A stretch of DNA of 60,835 bases from RGIG4140 sp045614025 (lineage in GTDB: Bacteria > Pseudomonadota > Alphaproteobacteria > CAAHEQ01 > UBA3637), in contig JAZLCE010000025.1 of assembly GCA_045614025.1 (NCBI GenBank), positions 1 through 60,835 of the forward strand, written 5' to 3'. Position numbers and translations under genes: made by a program. Positions 49,232 to 55,518 of this stretch are shown here, piece after piece. Each line of letters opens with the position of its first letter. Position 1 is the first letter of the stretch. Under the pieces are notes generated by a model. That model was not told the origin of the DNA. It saw nothing but the letters and a program-made list of their open reading frames with translations, and ran no database searches.

Positions 49232-49509
49232 GCACTCACCAAAATCAATCCATATTCATCTGTTGGGAATATATCTTCTTCAGCTGTCAACTGAAAATAA
49301 GACTCATACGAACTATCATCATACAAGCAAACATAATGATCATCTAATTCTGGATAAATTGTTTTGGGAGCAATTTGATTTATAGCTAAAACCCCTAATA
49401 ATAAACTCATCGAAACCCCAACTGAAACATTCTTAATTATTTGTCGTTGTTTTTTTCGTTTATAATAAAGCGGTTTTGCTTCTTTTATTAGCATTGAAAT
49501 ATCTGTCAT
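49228..49509 (-). CDS. Small membrane protein, putative anti-sigma factor
   Basis: 93 residues: a basic cytoplasmic part (about 1-26), one membrane segment (about 28-46, 'VSVGVSMSLLLGVLAINQI') and a short acidic periplasmic tail. Size, topology and position directly before an ECF sigma gene match CnrY-like anti-sigma factors, although no sequence motif proves it. The module order (anti-sigma, sigma, LTxxQ sensor) resembles CnrYXH with the genes permuted. An AGGAGGTC site lies at ideal distance. Confidence 0.65.
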   Translation of the reverse strand: MTDISMLIKEAKPLYYKRKKQRQIIKNVSVGVSMSLLLGVLAINQIAPKTIYPELDDHYVCLYDDSSYESYFQLTAEEDIFPTDEYGLILVSA

Positions 49510-49531
49510 TTTTTGACCTCCTGATTATAAT

Positions 49532-49555
49532 AACGATATCGTATAAAAAAAGTTC
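49532..49555 (-). promoter_or_regulatory. Candidate ECF promoter, TGAAC-N16-CGTT
   Basis: Minus-strand GAAC (49555-49552) and CGTT (49535-49532) are 16 bases apart, which resembles the GGAAC-N16/17-CGTT consensus used by alphaproteobacterial ECF factors. It lies 23 bases before the anti-sigma start. This would give a short leader and autoregulation of the operon. Confidence 0.55.
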
Positions 49556-49580
49556 ATTTTTAACAAGATTTTTTATTCTA

Positions 49581-49609
49581 TTGACCTTTTAATAAAAAAA
49601 AGATATGAT
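49581..49609 (+). promoter_or_regulatory. Promoter of the helicase-exporter pair
   Basis: TTGACC (49581-49586), 17-base spacer, TATGAT (49604-49609). The -10 box overlaps the first possible ATG codons (49605, 49608), so the transcript should start at about 49615-49617, next to the ATG at 49617. Confidence 0.6.
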
Positions 49610-49616
49610 GCAGCCC

Positions 49617-50948
49617 ATGAAAAAAAAGAAATTTTTATTTGATTTAACTGGCGTTTCTTTGAGTGCAGAACAACATGCCCTCTTTCACCGAATTGAAAAT
49701 ACGAATGACAACTATATTTTACAAGGACAAGCTGGCACTGGAAAATCAACTTTTATCAAATATCTTTTTAACCATTCAGATAAAAAAATAAGAATTTTAT
49801 GCCCCACAGCTATCGCTGCTTTAAATATTTCTGGCGTAACGTTACACTCTCTTTTTCAATTACCACTCAGTGATTTTATTGTTAAAGAGCAAATTGAACT
49901 TAAAAAAAATACAATTAAAATCCTTCAAAAGACAGATATGATCATTATTGATGAAATTTCAATGGTTCGCCCAGATATTTTAGATGCCATTGATTACTTG
50001 CTAAAAAAAGCAAGAGGTGACTTTTCTGCTTTTGGTGGCGTTCAAATGATTTTTGTTGGCGATTTATGCCAACTGCCTCCCGTCATTAAAAACACAACAT
50101 ATCATATATTCCAACAAAAATATGGACATGCCAACGCCTTTTTCTTTGATGCAAAAAGTTTTCAAAACAGTGGCTTTTGTTTTTATGAATTTAAAAAGGT
50201 CTATCGGCAAAACGATAACCAATTATTAAACTTTTTAATTGATATACGCGAAAGAAAAAATCTTACTAACGCCTTAAATGCTTTTAATCAGTTAAAATTC
50301 AAAGATGAAGAAATACTTCGAACAGCTGTTACAATCACGCCTTACAAGCAAATAGCTGAAAAGATTAATCAAATAAGATTAAATCAAATTCAAAGTGAAG
50401 AAAAAACATATATTGCCAACGCAAAGGGAACTTTTGAAAAATCACAAGATACCCCTGCTCCCAAAAATCTTATCTTAAAAAAAGGAGCCATTGTTTTATT
50501 TAATAAAAACAATCCCCCATATTTTATCAATGGATCTATGGGTGAAATTATTGATATGCGAGAAGAATATTTAATTGTTCATTTACTTCAAGAAAATAAA
50601 ACGATAACTGTCGGCAAAGAAATCTGGCAAAGTTTTAGCTACGATTATGATGCGCAAACAGATTCTGTGATTGAAAAGGAAACAGGGTCATTTGAACAAT
50701 TTCCTTTACAGCTTGGATATGCACTCACCATTCATAAAGCACAAGGAAAAACTTTGGATAAAGTTATTATTGATACAAACAAAGGAGCATTTGCGCATGG
50801 ACAAATGTATGTTGCTTTAAGTCGAACAAGAAAATTATCAGATATCCATATTACAAATAACATCAAACAAAAAGATATTATTCTTGATTCTCGCGTCACA
50901 AACTTTTTAACTCACCTTCATCAAATTTCTTTTTCACATAAAGGATAA
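49617..50948 (+). CDS. PIF1-like superfamily 1 DNA helicase
   Basis: ATP-dependent DNA helicase of about 443 residues. Walker A 'GQAGTGKST' (near 38-46), Walker B 'IIIDEISMV', 'FVGDLCQLPPV' (motif III) and the C-terminal 'LTIHKAQGKTLDKVIID' plus 'MYVALSRTR' (motifs V and VI) match the PIF1/RecD2 group. PIF1 enzymes unwind DNA/RNA hybrids and G-quadruplexes. The start is uncertain: ATG at 49605, 49608 or 49617. The first two overlap the -10 box, so I favour 49617, which implies a leaderless mRNA. The metal exporter begins 2 bases after its stop. Confidence 0.88.
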   Translation: MKKKKFLFDLTGVSLSAEQHALFHRIENTNDNYILQGQAGTGKSTFIKYLFNHSDKKIRILCPTAIAALNISGVTLHSLFQLPLSDFIVKEQIELKKNTIKILQKTDMIIIDEISMVRPDILDAIDYLLKKARGDFSAFGGVQMIFVGDLCQLPPVIKNTTYHIFQQKYGHANAFFFDAKSFQNSGFCFYEFKKVYRQNDNQLLNFLIDIRERKNLTNALNAFNQLKFKDEEILRTAVTITPYKQIAEKINQIRLNQIQSEEKTYIANAKGTFEKSQDTPAPKNLILKKGAIVLFNKNNPPYFINGSMGEIIDMREEYLIVHLLQENKTITVGKEIWQSFSYDYDAQTDSVIEKETGSFEQFPLQLGYALTIHKAQGKTLDKVIIDTNKGAFAHGQMYVALSRTRKLSDIHITNNIKQKDIILDSRVTNFLTHLHQISFSHKG

Positions 50949-50950
50949 TC

Positions 50951-51826
50951 ATGCATCATCATTCTTCTATTTTTGATGTTTTAACACATGCAAGTAATGA
51001 AAGCCTTATGCTTTTACCATATTTATTTATTACGTATATTATTTTAGAATATCTTGAAAAACAAACTCAAAATATAAGTTTATTTTTTGCTAAAACCCAT
51101 TCGGTATTCACTCCTATTTTAGCTGCATTATCAGGATTGATTCCCCAATGTGGATTAAGTGTTGCAGGCGCCAATTTTTATGCAACCAGAGTTATTTCAA
51201 CTGGCACCCTTGTTGCATTATTTTTAGCAACTTCAGATGAAATGTTGCCGATTTTACTTTCAAATCAAGTTCCTTTAAAAAAAATCATTAGTATTTTTTG
51301 CTATAAAACTATTATTGCTATTTCTATTGGCATTTTACTTGATAAGATATTAAAAAAGAAAAACCATGGCGCAAAACCTACCTTTCAAATGCATTCTCTT
51401 TGCAAACAAGTTGAATGTGGTTGTTGCCATTCAAATATATACCTTTCGGCTTTAAAACATACTTTAAATATATTTTTATTCATTTTTATTGTTAATATTC
51501 TTCTTAACTTTGCCTTTTTATATATTCATCCAGAAGAATTAAAAGATGGTATTTTTCAACATAGATTTTTAGGAGCTTTCTTTGGTGCTTTATTTGGTTT
51601 AATACCAAATTGTGCCACTTCTGTTATCGGCTCTCAATTATATGCTGATGGAACTTTAGCAGATGGAACTTTTTTAAGCATTATTTTATCTAATGCAGGT
51701 ATTGGTCTTGTAGTTTTATTTCATGTAAATCATCGATTAAAACAAAATCTTAAAATTGTTTCATTCTTATTTTTAACAGCTTTTCTAAGCGGTCTTATCT
51801 TCAACGCTTTTAATATTCATTTTTAA
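50951..51826 (+). CDS. Putative multi-spanning heavy-metal exporter (ArsP_2-like)
   Basis: 291 residues, about 8-10 hydrophobic segments. Two repeats each begin with a Pro/Asn-Cys loop: 'LIPQCGLSVAGANF' and 'LIPNCATSVIGSQL'. A cytoplasmic-type loop contains a Cys/His-rich motif, 'CKQVECGCCHSN' (about 147-158), suited to binding soft metals, and the N-terminus starts 'MHHHS'. This agrees with the putative 10-TM heavy-metal exporter family. An AAGGA site precedes the ATG. It is cotranscribed with the helicase and divergent from the ECF/LTxxQ module. Confidence 0.72.
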   Translation: MHHHSSIFDVLTHASNESLMLLPYLFITYIILEYLEKQTQNISLFFAKTHSVFTPILAALSGLIPQCGLSVAGANFYATRVISTGTLVALFLATSDEMLPILLSNQVPLKKIISIFCYKTIIAISIGILLDKILKKKNHGAKPTFQMHSLCKQVECGCCHSNIYLSALKHTLNIFLFIFIVNILLNFAFLYIHPEELKDGIFQHRFLGAFFGALFGLIPNCATSVIGSQLYADGTLADGTFLSIILSNAGIGLVVLFHVNHRLKQNLKIVSFLFLTAFLSGLIFNAFNIHF

Positions 51827-51854
51827 TTTATCAAATATTAAATAAAAAAAAAAT

Positions 51855-51881
51855 AGGCTTCATTATTTAACAATGAAGCCT
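51855..51881. terminator. Bidirectional terminator between exporter and lysozyme genes
   Basis: Perfect 10-bp stem AGGCTTCATT/AATGAAGCCT with an ATTTAAC loop. The minus-strand side is followed by a long T run, so it mainly serves the lysozyme gene. Confidence 0.85.
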
Positions 51882-51907
51882 TTATTCGTCTTCAAAATAA
51901 TAATTTT

Positions 51908-52987
51908 CTATGCCTGATTATCGCTTTTTCCATTAAGCAAAGCTGATGCAATTGCTGAAACACCATCAGATGAAGAAGATGAGGAATCTACATCTAAAAC
52001 ATTGCCAACAATTTTTAAAAGAGCTTGCATACCAACCATACTCAACACAGCGTTAACTATTTCTGCTCCAGTTGAGTTTTCTGTTTCGTTTGTTCCTTTA
52101 TTTTGTTGAGCTTCTGCTTGAGCAACAGAATCTGTTGATTGAGCCCCAGCCAACAATGAATTAACGCCTTGCCTTGATGAGTTAACAACATAAGCAGCTT
52201 GATTTTGATATGTACTAAACATATTAGATGAACCAGGAGTCATCTGTTCTCCATTTGAACCAATTCCATGCATCCCAGTTGCTACATTTGGAAATGAGAG
52301 AGCAAAATCCCTAATCTCTTGTTCCGAACAATTAACACCATAAGCAAACATTGTTGATCGATAAAGCAAAGCTAATTCATCACGTGTTAATTCTAAATCT
52401 GTTCCATTTAAATGTTGATATTTTACTATCATTTGTTGAGCTAAAAGTGAAGCTACAGCCCTTGGATCAGCATTTGGGTTTGCTTGTTGAACCGCTTCAA
52501 TTTGCATCCCCATTTCAATAGCTCTACCTCGAACAGCTGCGCGCTCTTTATTCCCATTTTTAGGCAAAGATGTATCCGTTACGGTATCATATACTGCCTG
52601 CATATTACCATTATTAAAATCATCTACAATCCTTGTCCAAAACCCTTGATAAACTGTATCCAAAATCACTGCCTGATAACATGGAAGTAACTGATCATAA
52701 TTTCGAAACTTTGTTCGACATTTCTCATCAAGCTTATACACCATTTCTTGTTGCGCAAGAGATACGGCCATTTCTTCCGTTATTGTTTTTTCCCTGTAAT
52801 CTAAAGGATTATAGCCATCCTCTGTAACCGTTCCATATCCAATGGTTCTGACTCCACCACAATCGGCATATTCTTGAGTATAACATCCTCTTTTATGACC
52901 TGCTTCACCTCTCTGAATCAGATAAAACGCCATTTGAACAATTTTAGTATTTAATGAATAGGGATAATTTTCTGGATTAAAAAGCAT
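51908..52987 (-). CDS. GH24 (T4-type) lysozyme domain protein, no signal peptide
   Basis: 359 residues. The N-terminal 150 residues form a phage-type lysozyme fold: E28 in 'LIQRGEAG', D42 and T48 in 'ADCGGVRTIGYGT' line up with T4 lysozyme E11, D20 and T26 (D-to-T spacing of 6 conserved), and 'ITEEMAVSLAQQEM' plus 'YQAVILDTVYQGFW' follow. The rest is unlike lysozymes: a helical middle (about 160-240), a Gln/Ser/Asn-rich stretch and a hydrophobic C-terminus with a Ser run. No signal peptide, holin, spanin or phage gene is nearby. It could be a secretion-system effector or peptidoglycan remodeller. An AAGGAG site supports the start. Confidence 0.85.
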   Translation of the reverse strand: MLFNPENYPYSLNTKIVQMAFYLIQRGEAGHKRGCYTQEYADCGGVRTIGYGTVTEDGYNPLDYREKTITEEMAVSLAQQEMVYKLDEKCRTKFRNYDQLLPCYQAVILDTVYQGFWTRIVDDFNNGNMQAVYDTVTDTSLPKNGNKERAAVRGRAIEMGMQIEAVQQANPNADPRAVASLLAQQMIVKYQHLNGTDLELTRDELALLYRSTMFAYGVNCSEQEIRDFALSFPNVATGMHGIGSNGEQMTPGSSNMFSTYQNQAAYVVNSSRQGVNSLLAGAQSTDSVAQAEAQQNKGTNETENSTGAEIVNAVLSMVGMQALLKIVGNVLDVDSSSSSSDGVSAIASALLNGKSDNQA

Positions 52988-53060
52988 TATAGTCTCCTTA
53001 ATAAAACTTTAGTTAATTTCATTATACATCAAATCCGAAATATTGGCAATATATTTATAA

Positions 53061-53669
53061 CTAACCCAAGAAAAGAACCCCATAGAAAGCTCCAATAAAC
53101 GCCATAATAAATAGCAAACACGTAATTGAAAACTTTGTATAATAAACGATTAAAAATGAAGAAATACAAATAATTGTTTCAAATAAATTAAGGTGAAACC
53201 CTGCAAAAGAATAAGATTTCATCATTAAAAAATTATAAACTTCTTGCCATGGAATTGGCTTTGACAATACCGATAATTGCACAAATATTAAACAAGCATA
53301 TAAAATCATAGCCACGGCAGAAATGCGCATTCCCGTTAATAATCCATTTACAAAAAATGTTCCCTTAAACTTTTGTAAAAAACGAACGGTAAAATACGCT
53401 AAAAAAAGACCGGGCAAAATTAAACCGATTGAAGCAAAAATGCCACCCAAAATCCCATTTGAAAGAAATCCAACATATGTCGCCGCATTAATACTCACAG
53501 GCCCTGGAGTTATCTGCGCCAAAGAGATTAAATTTCCATATGAATCCAAAGATAAAATTGCCTGTTCTTCAACAAATGTATGCAATAACATAGGGATGAT
53601 CATATACCCTCCCCCAAAGCATAATAATCCAAATTTTGCAAATGTTATCATCAACATTAAAATCGTCAT
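53061..53669 (-). CDS. Chromate transporter family protein, half 2
   Basis: 202 residues, about 5-6 membrane segments. 'FGGGYMIIPML' is the CHR signature, followed by 'LAQITPGPVSINAATYVGF'. It overlaps the upstream half by 4 bases, and the two probably form a heterodimer as in other short-chain ChrA pairs. Chromate export is the named function, but in an anaerobe the natural substrate is uncertain. Confidence 0.88.
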   Translation of the reverse strand: MTILMLMITFAKFGLLCFGGGYMIIPMLLHTFVEEQAILSLDSYGNLISLAQITPGPVSINAATYVGFLSNGILGGIFASIGLILPGLFLAYFTVRFLQKFKGTFFVNGLLTGMRISAVAMILYACLIFVQLSVLSKPIPWQEVYNFLMMKSYSFAGFHLNLFETIICISSFLIVYYTKFSITCLLFIMAFIGAFYGVLFLG

Positions 53670-54250
53670 TTGGAACCTTTCAATAAATCAGGCATGTATC
53701 CTTTTTGAGCCATATAAAAATAAATATATCCTATTGGAATGCCACCTAGTAAAACAATAACTGGGCTTATTCCTATCACCAATAAAACAAATAAAATAAA
53801 AACAATAAAAACAATCAATGGTGAAACTAAAACACTTTTTTGAAGGCGCGTAAATGTGGCAAAAAAAACACCCGTTATACAAGCACGAACCCCAGAAAAT
53901 GCCCCCATAATGATAGGATTAGAAGAACTTAAATCTTGAAAAAACAATGCCAAAATCAAAATAATAACTATAGATGGCAAAATAACAGCAAAAGCCGTGA
54001 CAATAGCCCCCCAAAAGCCAGCCACTTTTGATCCCACATAGACCGCACTATTTACTGCAATTAATCCAGGAACAATTTGGGTCAAACTAATCATATCTAA
54101 TAAATCATTCTTTGATAATATTTTGTATTTTCTAACAAATTTTTGTTCAATCACTGGTAGCATTGCCAAACCACCACCAACAACAAATAAAGCGATTTGG
54201 AAAAACACAATAAATAAAAGACCTAATTTTTTTATATAAGAAATTGACAT
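53666..54250 (-). CDS. Chromate transporter family protein, half 1
   Basis: 194 residues from the ATG at 54250, chosen because the sequence before it is not family-like; its site (AGGG) is close and weak. 'FVVGGGLAMLPVIEQKFV' and 'LTQIVPGLIAVNSAVYVG' are the CHR motifs, paralogous to the next gene. 4-base overlap (ATGA) with half 2 indicates one operon. Confidence 0.88.
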   Translation of the reverse strand: MSISYIKKLGLLFIVFFQIALFVVGGGLAMLPVIEQKFVRKYKILSKNDLLDMISLTQIVPGLIAVNSAVYVGSKVAGFWGAIVTAFAVILPSIVIILILALFFQDLSSSNPIIMGAFSGVRACITGVFFATFTRLQKSVLVSPLIVFIVFILFVLLVIGISPVIVLLGGIPIGYIYFYMAQKGYMPDLLKGSK

Positions 54251-54355
54251 ACGCCCTGTATACTCCAATAATTTTAATTTGTCAATGAACTCAAAAAAAG
54301 AATATTGACTAAAATAAAACAATCAAATACAATAATTCTAAACAATAGGAGTTTT

Positions 54356-54712
54356 ATGAAAAAATTATTTTTATCTCTTTTATCAGTTTTCCTACTTTTA
54401 TTTTCAAGTGCTTGCACTGATGAAACGCAACTTAACACATCTGCGGTTATTTTTACCCGTCCTGAATGCAATAACACTGAAAAAGCTATTCTTTTTTTTA
54501 ATGAAATTAGAAATAAAACCTCTTTAGTAACCTATCAAATCAAAGATTTAAGCATTGCTGAAAATCGTCTTCTGATTAAGAAATTTGCAAAAAAACACCA
54601 TATAGAGTTAACCAAATTATACACGCCCATTATTTTTACCCCTAAAGGTTACACATCTGGTTGGAATGATGAAACTCCAAACAAATTAAAATCATTATTA
54701 AATATAAGATAA
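54356..54712 (+). CDS. Lipoprotein with thioredoxin/glutaredoxin-like fold
   Basis: 118 residues. Signal peptide ends in a lipobox 'LFSSAC', with lipidated C20. The mature domain resembles a glutaredoxin: 'VIFTRPECNNTEKAILFF' (31-48), where C38 takes the first Cys position and the second is replaced by Thr, and 'YTPIIFTPKGYTSGW' carries the cis-Pro-like region. A single active cysteine would allow mixed disulfides but not dithiol catalysis. Function is inferred only. An AGGAG site supports the ATG at 54356. Divergent from the chromate genes. Confidence 0.68.
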   Translation: MKKLFLSLLSVFLLLFSSACTDETQLNTSAVIFTRPECNNTEKAILFFNEIRNKTSLVTYQIKDLSIAENRLLIKKFAKKHHIELTKLYTPIIFTPKGYTSGWNDETPNKLKSLLNIR

Positions 54713-54759
54713 AAAAGTTTTCACTTTTTGTATTTTTCAAAAAAAAGGCCTTTTTTTTA

Positions 54760-54788
54760 TTGATTTTCCCTCTAATATGTGGAATAAT
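54760..54788 (+). promoter_or_regulatory. Promoter of the gene at 54822
   Basis: TTGATT (54760-54765), 17-base spacer, AATAAT (54783-54788); an AGGTGAGG ribosome-binding site follows before the ATG. Confidence 0.45.
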
Positions 54789-54821
54789 GTTGTTAAGTTG
54801 AATGTTATTAGGTGAGGCACT

Positions 54822-55145
54822 ATGAAAAAAACTATTATCGAACAAGAAAAAAAATATGATATTTTAAAAAATTCATCAGGAGACTTGTTATTTATTATTA
54901 AGGCTCGCTTAACAAATGAAGAAAAACCGTTGATTTGTTATAATGGTGGTGAACATGCTGTTTTTTATCGTAATAAAGAAAACACCATTGTTTTAGATTA
55001 TATTAATCCTAATGTCAGACAAAATCTTGAAAAAGCATTTAAAGTTCTTGTTGTAGAAGCTCAAGGATCTTCAATTATCAGAGAGTATTTCACCGATATT
55101 AAATTCGTTGAAGATTTGCCTCTTCCAGAGCTTGAAGTTGCTTAA
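54822..55145 (+). CDS. Hypothetical small protein
   Basis: 107 residues, no signal peptide or membrane segment. Alternating short beta strands and helices; 'LICYNGGEHAVFYRNKENTIVLDYI' in the middle suggests a compact beta domain. I do not recognise the family. Flanked by its own promoter and terminator, so it is a monocistronic gene. Neighbours (lipoprotein, acyP) give no hint. Confidence 0.7.
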   Translation: MKKTIIEQEKKYDILKNSSGDLLFIIKARLTNEEKPLICYNGGEHAVFYRNKENTIVLDYINPNVRQNLEKAFKVLVVEAQGSSIIREYFTDIKFVEDLPLPELEVA

Positions 55146-55169
55146 AAATAAAAAAGTTAAATAAAAAAA

Positions 55170-55196
55170 AGCTATCAATTTTTGATAGCTTTTTTT
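55170..55196. terminator. Bidirectional terminator between 54822 gene and acyP operon
   Basis: AGCTATCAA/TTGATAGCT stem with TTT loop, A-run before and T6 after, between convergent genes. Confidence 0.9.
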
Positions 55197-55227
55197 GTTT
55201 GGTGTTACATAAATTTTAAATGAAGCA

Positions 55228-55518
55228 TTAAACCGTTGGCATCTGTTTAAAAACACCCTCTTCAATCAAAGGAACAGATGCTGTTACAATAGAAACAGGT
55301 TCAATTGATTTAACATGAGCAAACAAAGGACCATTTTTACAAGAAGCTAAAAAAACATCAATATTCTCAATAGATCCTTTCGCATACACTTCAACAGAAC
55401 CATTTGATCGATTACGAACCCACCCAGAAAGAGAAAGCTTTCGCGCTTCTTTTTCACACCAAGCGCGATAGCCAACTCCTTGAACACGGCCAAAAATAAA
55501 ACAATGAATCTCTTTCAT
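55228..55518 (-). CDS. acyP: Acylphosphatase
   Basis: Small enzyme (96 residues) that hydrolyses acyl phosphates such as acetyl phosphate. Catalytic R18 in 'GRVQGVGYRAW' and N36 in 'GWVRNRSNGSVEVYAKG' are conserved. Start codon is adjacent to the asmA stop (no gap), so it ends the rarA-rluC-asmA-acyP operon. Confidence 0.95.
   Translation of the reverse strand: MKEIHCFIFGRVQGVGYRAWCEKEARKLSLSGWVRNRSNGSVEVYAKGSIENIDVFLASCKNGPLFAHVKSIEPVSIVTASVPLIEEGVFKQMPTV

Noticed and set aside
49524..49529. TATAAT as the -10 of a housekeeping promoter for the sigma operon
   Set aside because: It lies only about 15 bases from the start codon and overlaps the ribosome-binding region, leaving no usable leader.
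53038..53052. ATATTGGCAATAT inverted repeat downstream of the lysozyme start region
   Set aside because: The loop is one base and no T tract follows; not a credible terminator or operator on its own.
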